Shown here piece by piece: positions 11,432 through 21,252 of a DNA stretch of 64,000 nucleotides. The stretch lies in the NCBI RefSeq assembly GCF_003011965.1, contig NZ_PXWG01000012.1, positions 1 to 64,000 of the forward strand. The letters are read 5' to 3'. Position 1 is the first letter of the stretch. Every line of letters begins with the position of its first letter. The stretch is from Streptosporangium nondiastaticum (GTDB lineage Bacteria > Actinomycetota > Actinomycetes > Streptomycetales > Streptomycetaceae). Made by a program: the position numbers and the translations under genes. Under the pieces are notes generated by a model that ran no database searches, was not told the DNA's origin, and worked only from the letters and a program-made list of their open reading frames with translations.

Positions 11432-12547
11432 ATGACGAATCCCTCCACCGGGGCCTACCAGTCCCGCGGCCGCAACCGTGCTCGCCGTGCCCGACGATGG
11501 CTCGTTGCGGTGGCGTCCGTAGCCACGCTGGGGCTGATCGCCTGGCCGGTGATGAGCTACTTCGAGATCCCGCCGTTCACCGACAAGGGCGACCCCGTCA
11601 GCTACGGCCAGGCCGGTGGCGGGGAGGGCGGCAAGGGCGGCGACGCGAAGACGCTGATGCCCACGGGCCCGCAGGCGTCCTTCAAGAACGTCAAGACGCT
11701 CTCCGACGGCACGCACGTCAGCGTCGTCACCCTGGACGGCAAGAAGTCCGGGTTCAAGGGCAAGGTGTGGGTGTGGGCGCCCAAGGAGTACACCGACGAC
11801 CCGAAGTTCGCCTCCAGCGGCTTCCCCGTCATGATCGCCCTGCCCGGCGGCCCGGGCAACGACAGCAACTACTGGTCGGTGGGCGAGTTCAAGCAGAGCA
11901 AGACCTCGACGGAGTCGTACTCGCTGGAGAAGAGCATCTCCACGTGGTACCAGCAGGGCAAGAGCAAGCCCTTCCTGCTGGCCATGCCCATCCTCAACCC
12001 CGGCCCGGACGACAAGGGCATCTACTGGGACGGCAGCGACATCCCGGATCAGCCGAAGATGGGCACCTGGCTGACCGAGGACGTCCCGGACCTGATGAAG
12101 GCCAACTTCCGCACGATCAAGTCGCGCGACGGCTGGAGCTACATGGGCTCCTCCACCGGCGGCTTCGCGAGCCTGAAGTCCGTGCTGAAGCACCCCGACA
12201 AGTTCAAGACCGCGATCGCCAACGGCCCGGACATCGTGCCCGACTCGCCGCTGTGGCGCGGCCACGAGAAGGAGAAGGCGGAGAACAACCCCGAGGTGCT
12301 GGCCAAGCAGCTGGCGGCCACGAAGGGGCCCGACGTCTACATCGCCTTCCAGTACGGGACCAAGGAGAACGCCAAGATGATCGCGGACGTGAAGAAGTTC
12401 ATGGCCACGTACGGCAAGGGTCCCGTCCACACCAAGCTCTGGGAGATACCGGGCGGCACCCACAACGCCGGCACGTACCTCTCCAACATGGCGGAGCCCA
12501 CGAAGTGGATCAGTGACCAGATGGAGGGGCCGACGCCCTCCTCCTGA
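11432..12547 (+). CDS. membrane-anchored or secreted alpha/beta-hydrolase esterase
   Basis: 371 residues. A basic N-terminus (RGRNRARRARR) and one hydrophobic segment (WLVAVASVATLGLIAW) mark a signal anchor or uncleaved signal peptide. The catalytic domain is of the putative esterase family (antigen 85 / esterase D-like): nucleophile elbow GSSTGG near residue 236, oxyanion-side ALPGGPGN near residue 140, and a late GGTHNAG with the probable catalytic His. GGAG seven bases before the ATG supports the start. A GGAACC/GGTTCC inverted repeat lies in the upstream region. Substrate unknown. Confidence 0.85.
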   Translation: MTNPSTGAYQSRGRNRARRARRWLVAVASVATLGLIAWPVMSYFEIPPFTDKGDPVSYGQAGGGEGGKGGDAKTLMPTGPQASFKNVKTLSDGTHVSVVTLDGKKSGFKGKVWVWAPKEYTDDPKFASSGFPVMIALPGGPGNDSNYWSVGEFKQSKTSTESYSLEKSISTWYQQGKSKPFLLAMPILNPGPDDKGIYWDGSDIPDQPKMGTWLTEDVPDLMKANFRTIKSRDGWSYMGSSTGGFASLKSVLKHPDKFKTAIANGPDIVPDSPLWRGHEKEKAENNPEVLAKQLAATKGPDVYIAFQYGTKENAKMIADVKKFMATYGKGPVHTKLWEIPGGTHNAGTYLSNMAEPTKWISDQMEGPTPSS

Positions 12548-12562
12548 TCACCCGTTCCCCCC

Positions 12563-12611
12563 GCACGTGGAGGGGGCGGGCCGGAATCCCCGGCCCGCCC
12601 CCTCCACGTGC
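12563..12611. terminator. bidirectional terminator, 22-bp perfect stem
   Basis: A 22-bp perfect GC-rich stem with a five-base AATCC loop separates the esterase gene from the convergent MFS remnant. Its length and position between converging genes make termination on both strands likely. Confidence 0.85.
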
Positions 12612-12615
12612 GTTC

Positions 12616-13190
12616 TCAGGCCGCGCGCCGCTTCCGCAGGCCCACCGCGACCGCCGCCGCCACCACCGCGACGATCAGGGCGTCCACCCCCAGCCCCAGC
12701 CGGACGCCGCCCAGCGTGGCCGCCGCGAAGCCCGAGCCGCCCTCGGAGAGCGCCGCGCTCCGGGCCGAGGCCACCGCGCTCAGCAGCGGGATCCCGATCG
12801 TGAGCCCGACCTGCTGCGAGCTGGTCACCAGACCCGTGGCCAGGCCCTGCTCGGTGTCCGGCAGGCCCGACGTCGCCGTCACCCCGTAGGCGACGATCGC
12901 CCACAGGTGCCCGACACAGGCGATGCTCGCCGCCACCAGGGCCAGCCACGCGCCGGAGGAGTCCCGCCCCAGCGCGAGCAGCGCGGCCGTGAACACGGCC
13001 TGGACCGCCAGACCGGCCAGGAGCGTGGTGCGGGCGCCGAAGCGGGCGATGACCTTCGACGCGGTGAGGCCGGCGGCCACGGCGAAGAGCCCCTGCACGC
13101 CGAAGACGAGCCCGGTGCGGAACGCCGACAGCTCCAGCACCTCCTGCAGGTAGAGCGTGAGCAGGAAGACGACGGTGGTCGGTTCTCCTT
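12616..13190 (-). pseudogene. truncated MFS transporter (C-terminal part only)
   Basis: About 190 residues that match only the last transmembrane helices of a DHA2/EmrB-like drug:proton antiporter (TVVFLLTLYLQEVLEL onward, ending in a KRRAA tail). The N-terminal eight or so helices are missing: the frame runs into the left end of the TnpB-type element near 13190 and picks up a meaningless N-terminal extension. The rest of the fragment shows no internal stop, so the break may be fairly recent. Confidence 0.85.
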
Positions 13191-14618
13191 CGCGGATACC
13201 CCCGGCTTCAGCCGGGGGAGGGAACGAAGCTCCCGTGTGAGCGGGGCAGGGAAGGCCGTTTCGCCGCCGGGGCGGAACGGCGTACACCAAAAGCGCGGGT
13301 GAGGGGCGCCAAAGTGAGCAATCGGGCTCAACTGTCAGTCTCCCCGGATAGGTTTGGGTGCATGACGGCAGGAGCGATTACGGAGGTGGCCGGGCATGCC
13401 CGGTACACCTACCGTGTGCGCTTGTCGTCCACGGCGCGGCGGTCGCTCGAAGCCGAGTGGGACCGGTGCCGCTGGGTCTGGAATGAGTCGGTGGCCAAGT
13501 CCAGGGCCGTGCATGCGCACAACAGGGCAACCGGCGAGAAGACGACGTGTGGCCCGGTGCAGCTTGCGGCGATGCTGACCGAGGCTCGCGCCCGTACACC
13601 GTGGCTGGCCGAGGGCGCGTGTGTGCCGCAGCAGCAGTTGATACGCGACTTCGGCAAGTCCCGCGCCAAGGCGCTGAAGGACATCAAGGCACGGTTGCCG
13701 ATGCGGCAGCGGGCCGGGATGCCGAAGTACAAGAAGAAGCGCGAGGCGCTGCCCACCCTCGAATACACCAAACGGGGTTCCGTCTCAAGGACGGCCGTTT
13801 GCACCTTGCGGGCGGGATCGTCGTACGCCCGGTGTGGTCGCGGGAACTCCCCGCCGGTCCGTCGAGCGTGCGCGTGTACCGCGACGCGGTGGGCCACTGG
13901 TGGGCGTCGTTCGTCGTCGCCACGGTGGCCGGGGAACTTCCCGTCACCGGGCGCGTGATCGGGATCGACTGGGGTGTCAAGGAGACCGCGACCACGACAT
14001 CCGATGCCCATGACCTGCCCCACCCGCAGCACGGGAAGACCGCAGCGCAGAAGCTGGCGAAGTATCAGCGGATGATGGCCCGGCGTCGGCCGCCCAAGGG
14101 ACAGGCTGGATCGAAGGGCTACCGCGAGGCGAAGCGGCAGACTGTGAAGCTGCACCGTAAGGTGGCCGCCCAGCGGACCGACACCGCCCGTTAAGTGGGC
14201 CAAGAGGGTTGTCCGTGACCACGATGTTTTGGCGGTGGAGGACTTCAAGCCGAAGTTCCTGGCGAAGTCGGCCATGGCCCGCAAGGCCGCTGACGCGGCG
14301 ATCGGCGCCACGAAGAAAGCCTTGGTGGAGATGGCCCGCAAGCACGGGCGCATTGTCCACCTGGTGCATCCCGCGCACACCACGATGGACTGCGCACAGT
14401 GCGGAGCGAGAACCAAGCACCGCCTACCTCTTTCCGAACGAACGTATGCCTGCACCGCGTGTGGCGCCGTCTCACCCAGGGACAAGAACTCCGCGCGCGT
14501 GATGCTGGTCCGGGCTGGTCTGCAACCCGGCTAGTGCTGATCGTGTAAGACCTGCACCCCCGCCGGGGGCCAGGCGACGTGAGCTAGGAATCCCCCTCGT
14601 TTACGAGGGGGAGGAGTC
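13191..14618 (+). mobile_element. IS605/IS1341-type element, TnpB only
   Basis: The left end carries a stem-loop (CCCCCGGC/GCCGGGGG at 13199-13218) and the right end another (CCCCCTCG/CGAGGGGG at 14592-14611) followed by GAGGAGTCAA, which resembles the right ends of IS1341-type elements. There is no TnpA, so movement would need a transposase in trans. The right part would encode the guide (omega) RNA used by TnpB nucleases. Boundaries are estimated to within about 10 bases from where flanking coding frames begin to make sense. Confidence 0.75.
13362..14534 (+). pseudogene. tnpB: tnpB (RNA-guided nuclease of IS605 family), two frameshifts
   Basis: Three frames together give a full TnpB. It starts at MTAGAITEVAGHARYTYR. 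A one-base loss near 13780 (after ALPTLEYTKRG) shifts to the second frame, which carries RuvC-I Asp in VIGIDWGVKETA. An extra T near 14192 creates TAA in GCCCGTTAAG and shifts to the third frame, which has RuvC-II Glu in LAVEDFKPKF, a four-Cys zinc finger (CAQCG...CTACG) and RuvC-III Asp in PRDKNSA. All catalytic residues survive, so decay is recent, but no full-length protein can be made without frameshifting. Confidence 0.88.
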
Positions 14619-15041
14619 AAGGACCCGTACTGGAACCTGGTCCTGGTCGACTTCTTCACCGACCCCGCCTACCGCAGCCGCACGGCCAACTGGGAGCAGA
14701 ACGCCCGGCTGCTCGTCGCCCAGTACCGCGCCGCGTGCTCGGAGCGCCCGGACGACGAGGGGTTCCAGGAGATCGCGGCGGAGGTGTCCGCGGCGAGCCC
14801 CGAGTTCGTGGAGCTGTGGGCGCAGGGCGACGTGCAGGCGGGCGGGCAGCTCGTCAAGGAGTTCGACCACCCGGTGGCCGGGGCGCTGTACCTGGAGAGC
14901 ACGCAGCTGCGCGTGCCGGCCAGGCCCGACCTGACCATCGTCATGCACAACCCGGTGGCGGACACGGGCACGGCCGCGAAGCTGGAGTGGCTGGTCTCGC
15001 CGGAGGCCCGGCGCGGCGGGATGTACTCGGTCGCGGGCTGA
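14619..15041 (+). pseudogene. truncated XRE-family regulator (MmyB-like ligand domain only)
   Basis: 140 residues matching the C-terminal MmyB-like domain of helix-turn-helix regulators: FFTDPAYRSRTANWEQNA, SPEFVELWAQGDV, HPVAGALYLES and the AKLEWLVSPEARRG end. The N-terminal HTH is missing and the frame emerges directly from the right end of the TnpB-type element. The intact paralogous arrangement, an MFS gene divergent from such a regulator, exists at 33372-35854, so this was probably a similar divergent pair. Confidence 0.85.
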
Positions 15042-15124
15042 GCCCCCGGGACCGTCGGCGAGCCGTCCGGGCCGGGGTGATCCCGGCACGGACCGCCGCC
15101 CCCGGGCTCTCTATGCTCCCCGGT

Positions 15125-15475
15125 ATGACGGAGACCACGCTGGACCCCGAAGACCGGAAGATCATCACGCTGGCCCGCTCCGCGCGCGCCCGCAACGCCG
15201 TGCCCGAGGGCGCCGCCGTACGGGACGAGACGGGCCGGACGTACGTGGCCGGCACGGTCGCGCTCGACTCGCTGCGGCTCAGCGCGCTGCGGACCGCGGT
15301 CGCCATGGCCGTCGCGAGCGGCGCGAAGTCCCTGGAGGCCGCGGCCGTCGTCTCCGAGGCGGGTGCCGTCTCCGACGAGGACCGGGCCGCCGTACGGGAT
15401 CTGGGCGGGGCCGCGGCCCCGGTGTTCCTCGCGGGGCCGGACGGCGCGCTGCGCAGTACGATCACCGCCGGCTGA
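15125..15475 (+). CDS. cytidine deaminase-like protein without zinc ligands
   Basis: 116 residues with overall deaminase-fold features (VAGTVALDSLRLSALRTAVAMAVASGAKSLEAAAVVSEAG). In true cytidine deaminases the segment after NVE carries HAE and later PCxxC for zinc; none of these appears here, so it is probably not catalytically active in the classic way. Its position just upstream of era, where cdd genes sit in other bacteria, supports the family call. The ATG at the chosen start has no strong ribosome site. Function unknown. Confidence 0.75.
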   Translation: MTETTLDPEDRKIITLARSARARNAVPEGAAVRDETGRTYVAGTVALDSLRLSALRTAVAMAVASGAKSLEAAAVVSEAGAVSDEDRAAVRDLGGAAAPVFLAGPDGALRSTITAG

Positions 15476-15608
15476 GCCGGCGCGGCCCGGGGGCGCCGCC
15501 TCCGGGCCCCGGTTCCGCGCCGGACGCGCGCCGGCCCCGGGCGCGGACCGGGCTTGATCGGCCGGCCGCTGGTCGGCGTGTCCCCGGCGATCGGGGAGAA
15601 TGGCCGGT

Positions 15609-16550
15609 ATGGATAACGCCTCGTCCCCCTCCCGGGCCCCCCACCGCGCGGGCTTCGCGTGCTTCGTCGGCCGCCCCAACGCGGGCAAGTCGACCCTGAC
15701 CAACGCACTGGTGGGGACGAAGGTCGCGATCACCTCCAACCGTCCGCAGACCACGCGCCACACCGTGCGCGGCATCGTGCACCGGCCCGACGCCCAGCTC
15801 GTGCTGGTCGACACCCCCGGCCTGCACAAGCCCCGCACGCTCCTGGGCGAGCGGCTCAACGACGTGGTCCGCACCACGTGGGCCGAGGTCGACGTCATCG
15901 GCTTCTGCCTGCCCGCCGACCAGAAGCTCGGCCCGGGCGACCGCTTCATCGCGACCGAGCTGGCCGGGATCAAGAAGACCCCCAAGGTCGCGATCGTCAC
16001 CAAGACCGACCTGGTCGACTCCAAGGCGCTCGCCGAGCAGCTGATCGCCATCCAGAAGCTGGGCGAGGAGCTCGGCATCGAGTGGCGGGAGATCATCCCG
16101 GTGTCGGCCGTCGGCGACAAGCAGGTGGGCCTGCTGGCCGACCTGCTGGTGCCGATGCTGCCGGAGAGCCCGCCGCTCTACCCCGAGGGCGACCTGACCG
16201 ACGAGCCCGAGCAGGTCATGGTGGCCGAGCTGATCCGCGAGGCCGCGCTGGAGGGCGTGCGGGACGAGCTGCCGCACTCCATCGCCGTCGTGGTCGAGGA
16301 GATGCTGCCGCGGGAGGACCGGCCGGCGGACAAGCCGCTGCTGGACATCCACGCGAACGTCTACATCGAGCGCCCCAGCCAGAAGGGCATCATCATCGGC
16401 CCGAAGGGGGCCCGCCTCAAGGAGGTGGGCATGAAGTCCCGCAAGCACATCGAGGCGCTCCTCGGTACCCCGGTCTACCTCGACCTGCACGTGAAGGTCG
16501 CCAAGGACTGGCAGCGCGACCCGAAGCAGCTCCGCAAGCTGGGGTTCTAG
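15609..16550 (+). CDS. era: GTPase Era (16S rRNA / 30S assembly)
   Basis: 313 residues. G1 GRPNAGKST, G3 DTPG, G4 TKTD are in the N-terminal GTPase domain, and the C-terminal KH domain contains IIIGPKGARLKEVG. Era binds the 3' end of 16S rRNA during 30S maturation. The ATG at 15609 has GGGGAG ten bases upstream; the ATG at 15600 would be almost on top of that site. The last 52 codons are repeated downstream (16636-16791). Functionally it belongs with ybeY and phoH. Confidence 0.96.
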   Translation: MDNASSPSRAPHRAGFACFVGRPNAGKSTLTNALVGTKVAITSNRPQTTRHTVRGIVHRPDAQLVLVDTPGLHKPRTLLGERLNDVVRTTWAEVDVIGFCLPADQKLGPGDRFIATELAGIKKTPKVAIVTKTDLVDSKALAEQLIAIQKLGEELGIEWREIIPVSAVGDKQVGLLADLLVPMLPESPPLYPEGDLTDEPEQVMVAELIREAALEGVRDELPHSIAVVVEEMLPREDRPADKPLLDIHANVYIERPSQKGIIIGPKGARLKEVGMKSRKHIEALLGTPVYLDLHVKVAKDWQRDPKQLRKLGF

Positions 16551-16635
16551 CGGGGGGCGGGCACCGGCGGCCGGAGATCGGCGGCGCCGTCCGAAGCCAG
16601 CGAAGCGCCCGCGAGGGCGGCCGAGAAAGAGGGGT

Positions 16636-16791
16636 ATCGGCTCGAAGGGGGCCCGTCTCAAGGAGGTGGGCATGAAGTCCCGCAAGCACATCGAGGCGCT
16701 CCTCGGTACCCCGGTCTACCTCGACCTGCACGTGAAGGTCGCCAAGGACTGGCAGCGCGACCCGAAGCAGCTACGGAAGCTTGGTTTTTAG
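16636..16791 (+). pseudogene. duplicated 3' end of era
   Basis: 156 bases repeat the era end with an offset of exactly 241, up to and including the stop codon. The inner 116 or so bases are identical. Outside that, differences lie at both ends: one changes Pro to Ser near the left edge (CCG/TCG), and the rest are synonymous, including CTA CGG AAG CTT GGT TTT against CTC CGC AAG CTG GGG TTC. The offset puts it out of frame with era and no start codon precedes it, so it is not translated as such. An 85-base GC-rich spacer separates the two copies. Confidence 0.93.
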
Positions 16792-16857
16792 ACGTACGGG
16801 TCCGGTAGCCGCACATTCCGCCGGACCCTCGCCGCGGTGGCTTGTGAAGACCGCCGG

Positions 16858-17130
16858 CTACGCGCCCTCCCTGAGGACCAGCCTGATCAGTTCGCGCTGG
16901 TCGTGGCTGACGTGCGGGTCCGCGCAGTGGACCGTGCGGCCGTCCACGTCGATCTCGTAGCGGAAGCCGTCCGGCACCCCCCGCACGGCCGCCGCCTCGG
17001 CGGGCGACGCGGCGAGCGCGCGGTGGGCCAGGGCCTGTACGTGGGTCGCGTCGGGCCGGCCGTTCGTGTCCAGCTCGGCCCTCCGCTCGATGCCGGCGAA
17101 CCCGCCGGTCCGGGTGATGACGATCCGCAT
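16858..17130 (-). CDS. emfourin-type inhibitor of M4 protease
   Basis: 90 residues beginning MRIVITRTGGFAGIERR. The N-terminal beta-strand pattern, the length and its position directly downstream of a protealysin-like M4 metallopeptidase match emfourin, a family of slow tight-binding inhibitors of such proteases. It lies 27 bases after the protease stop on the same strand, so the pair is probably one transcript. I call the family from sequence pattern plus neighbour; either alone would be weaker. Confidence 0.8.
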   Translation of the reverse strand: MRIVITRTGGFAGIERRAELDTNGRPDATHVQALAHRALAASPAEAAAVRGVPDGFRYEIDVDGRTVHCADPHVSHDQRELIRLVLREGA

Positions 17131-17159
17131 GGCGCCATTCTCGCCCCGGCGGGCGGCCC

Positions 17160-18221
17160 TTACGAGGTGGGTACGCCCACCTGCGACCACGCCTTGAGGA
17201 CGGCCTGGACCTCGTCGCCTTCGCCGTAGAGCGTCCGCGCCGTCGCCGCCGTCAGCCGGGCGAAGTCCGCGAACTGGGCGTCCGACGCCAGCTGCCCGCC
17301 GGTCAGCGTCGCGTACCAGACCTTCCCGGCCCGCTCCCAGGCGTGCCCGCCGAGCGCGCCGGCCACGAGGTAGAAGGCCCGGTTGGGGATGCCCGAGTTG
17401 ATGTGCACGCCGCCGTTGTCGCGCGAGGTGCGGACGTAGTCGTCCATCGTCGCGGGCTGCGGGTCCTTGCCGAGGACGTCGTCGTCGTAGGCCGTGCCGG
17501 GGGCCTTCATGGAGCGCAGGGCCACGCCGTGGTCGATGCCGGGCCCCAGCAGGCCCTGGCCGATCAGCCAGTCGGCCTGGTCGGTGGTCTGCCCCAGGGC
17601 GTACTGCTTGATCAGCGAGCCGAAGACGTCCGAGACGGACTCGTTCAGCGCCCCGGACTGGCCGTAGTACTCCAGGTTGGCCGTGTGCTGGGTGACACCG
17701 TGGGTGAGCTCGTGGCCGATGACGTCCACCGGGATGGTGAAGTCGAGGAAGATGTCCCCGTCGCCGTCCCCGAAGACCATCTGGCTGCCGTCCCAGAACG
17801 CGTTGTTGTAGCCCTGGCCGTAGTGGACCGTGGCGTCCAGGGGCAGGCCCGCGTCGTCGATGGAGTGCCGGCCGTAGACCTTGAGGTAGAGCTCGAAGGT
17901 GGCGCCGAGCCCGGCGTTGGCCCGGTTGACCGTCGCGTCCTTCGAGGGGGCCTCGCCCTCGGAGTGGACCTTCTTGCCGGGCTGGGTGGCCCGGTGCTGG
18001 GCGTCGTAGATCGTCCGCCGCGGGCTGTCGGAAGGGGTGCCCGCCGAGGGGGCCGCGGTCGTCTGCAGCGCGGTGACCCGGCGGCGGGTGCGCAGGGCGC
18101 CGTCGTGCTCCAGGGTGCTGCGCGCGGGTTCGTGGTGCCGGGGGTCCTCGGACTGGGCCAGGCGGTCGAGCACGTGCGGCGGGACGATGCCGCAGAAGAT
18201 CCCGTGGTTCTGGGTAGTCAT
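17160..18221 (-). CDS. protealysin-like M4 metallopeptidase
   Basis: 353 residues. The catalytic motif HELTH (in VIGHELTHGVTQH) and the third zinc ligand Glu in GALNESVSDVFGSL define family M4 (thermolysin). The N-terminus HGIFCGIVPPHVLDRLA is the short propeptide typical of the protealysin branch, and there is no signal peptide, so it is probably cytoplasmic or released without classical secretion. The ATG is placed by homology of that propeptide; upstream in-frame codons are not protein-like. Probably controlled by the following emfourin. It is divergent from the leuA leader. Confidence 0.92.
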   Translation of the reverse strand: MTTQNHGIFCGIVPPHVLDRLAQSEDPRHHEPARSTLEHDGALRTRRRVTALQTTAAPSAGTPSDSPRRTIYDAQHRATQPGKKVHSEGEAPSKDATVNRANAGLGATFELYLKVYGRHSIDDAGLPLDATVHYGQGYNNAFWDGSQMVFGDGDGDIFLDFTIPVDVIGHELTHGVTQHTANLEYYGQSGALNESVSDVFGSLIKQYALGQTTDQADWLIGQGLLGPGIDHGVALRSMKAPGTAYDDDVLGKDPQPATMDDYVRTSRDNGGVHINSGIPNRAFYLVAGALGGHAWERAGKVWYATLTGGQLASDAQFADFARLTAATARTLYGEGDEVQAVLKAWSQVGVPTS

Positions 18222-18360
18222 GGCCCGAATCTGGCAGCGGCCCCCGGCCTTGTCAGGCCCCGGCGCACCGATTAACACAATCGAGTGGCACCGTTCCGTG
18301 TCCCGCATGCTGGAACGCCCGTACCGCATCCCGTCCGGCTCGGCTACGGTGCTGTGCATC

Positions 18361-20288
<1,928 letters not shown>

Positions 20289-20406
20289 GCGGGCGGTACC
20301 GCGCCCCGGGACGGCCCGCCGTCAAGCGCTCCGGGGCGAAACCACCGTATCCGGTGGCCTCGTGGCGAGATCCCCCGTATGACGCCCGTCGTCTGCGCAC
20401 GGGGTA

Positions 20407-20436
20407 CTGACGTCGCATCATCGATGTGGCTAACAT
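20407..20436 (+). promoter_or_regulatory. putative promoter of the TerB-like gene
   Basis: CTGACG and TAACAT hexamers with 18-base spacing resemble a vegetative sigma promoter and lie about 45 bases before the ribosome binding site. Confidence 0.35.
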
Positions 20437-20482
20437 CACGTCAACGCGGCGACGAGGCCGTGCGGTTATGGAGGTGTGCGCC

Positions 20483-21223
20483 GTGATGCACGCGCAGGGC
20501 CGACCCGGCCGGGACCGGTGTGTGGTGGGCGTACGCACCGTGTGGCGCACGGTCGGCGACGGCGAGTTCTACTGCCCCGGCTGCGGCGGCGACCGTAACT
20601 ACCGCCGCCGCACCGGGCGCCGCCGCCTCGTCGCCTTCGGCCTGCCGCTGCTGCCGCGCGGCCCCGTCGGGCCGGTCGTGGAGTGCTCCGCGTGCCGCGC
20701 CCGCTACGGCACGGACGTCCTCGACCACCCCACCACCACCCGCTTCTCGGCGATGCTGCGCGACGCCGTGCACACCGTCGCGCTCGCCGTCCTCGCCGCG
20801 GGCGGCACCGAGGCCCGCACGGTCCGAAGAGCCGCCGTGGGCGCCGTCCGGGCGGCGGGCTTCGTGGACTGCAGCGAGGAACAGCTGATCACCCTGATCG
20901 AGGCCCTCGCCGCCGACACGGGCCGCCTCCCCGGGGCGTACGGCACGGACCTGGGCACCCCCTCGCCCTACGCCGGCCGGGACGGCTTCGACCCCCGGGG
21001 CACGGCGCTGGCCATCGAGCTCCACGAGGCCCTGGAGCCCCTCGCCCCCCACCTCGCGCCCGCGGGCCGCGAATCGATCCTGCTGCAGGGCGCCCGCATC
21101 GCCCTGGCCGACGGGCCCTACCGGCCCGCCGAGCGCGAGGTCCTCGCCACGGTGGGCCGCGCCCTCATGCTCCCCCCGGAGGACACGGACCGGCTGCTGG
21201 CCGCGGCGCGGACCCCTTCGTAG
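20483..21223 (+). CDS. zinc-ribbon and TerB-domain protein
   Basis: 246 residues. Two CxxC pairs (CPGC and later CSAC) around residues 32-72 form a zinc ribbon; the rest (SAMLRDAVHTVALAVLAAGG through ALADGPYRPAEREVLATVGRALML) is a TerB-like all-helical domain. TerB domains occur in tellurite resistance and stress systems but alone give no clear function. The GTG has GGAGG eight bases upstream; the ATG one codon later is possible. It stands alone in this interval with its own putative promoter. Confidence 0.75.
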   Translation: MMHAQGRPGRDRCVVGVRTVWRTVGDGEFYCPGCGGDRNYRRRTGRRRLVAFGLPLLPRGPVGPVVECSACRARYGTDVLDHPTTTRFSAMLRDAVHTVALAVLAAGGTEARTVRRAAVGAVRAAGFVDCSEEQLITLIEALAADTGRLPGAYGTDLGTPSPYAGRDGFDPRGTALAIELHEALEPLAPHLAPAGRESILLQGARIALADGPYRPAEREVLATVGRALMLPPEDTDRLLAAARTPS

Positions 21224-21252
21224 CGGCGGCCCCGCACCCCCTGTCCGCGGCG

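Noticed and set aside
13362..14534. Active TnpB nuclease made by programmed frameshifting
   Set aside because: Two separate shifts of opposite sign, one creating an immediate TAA, without slippery sequences, fit decay better than recoding.
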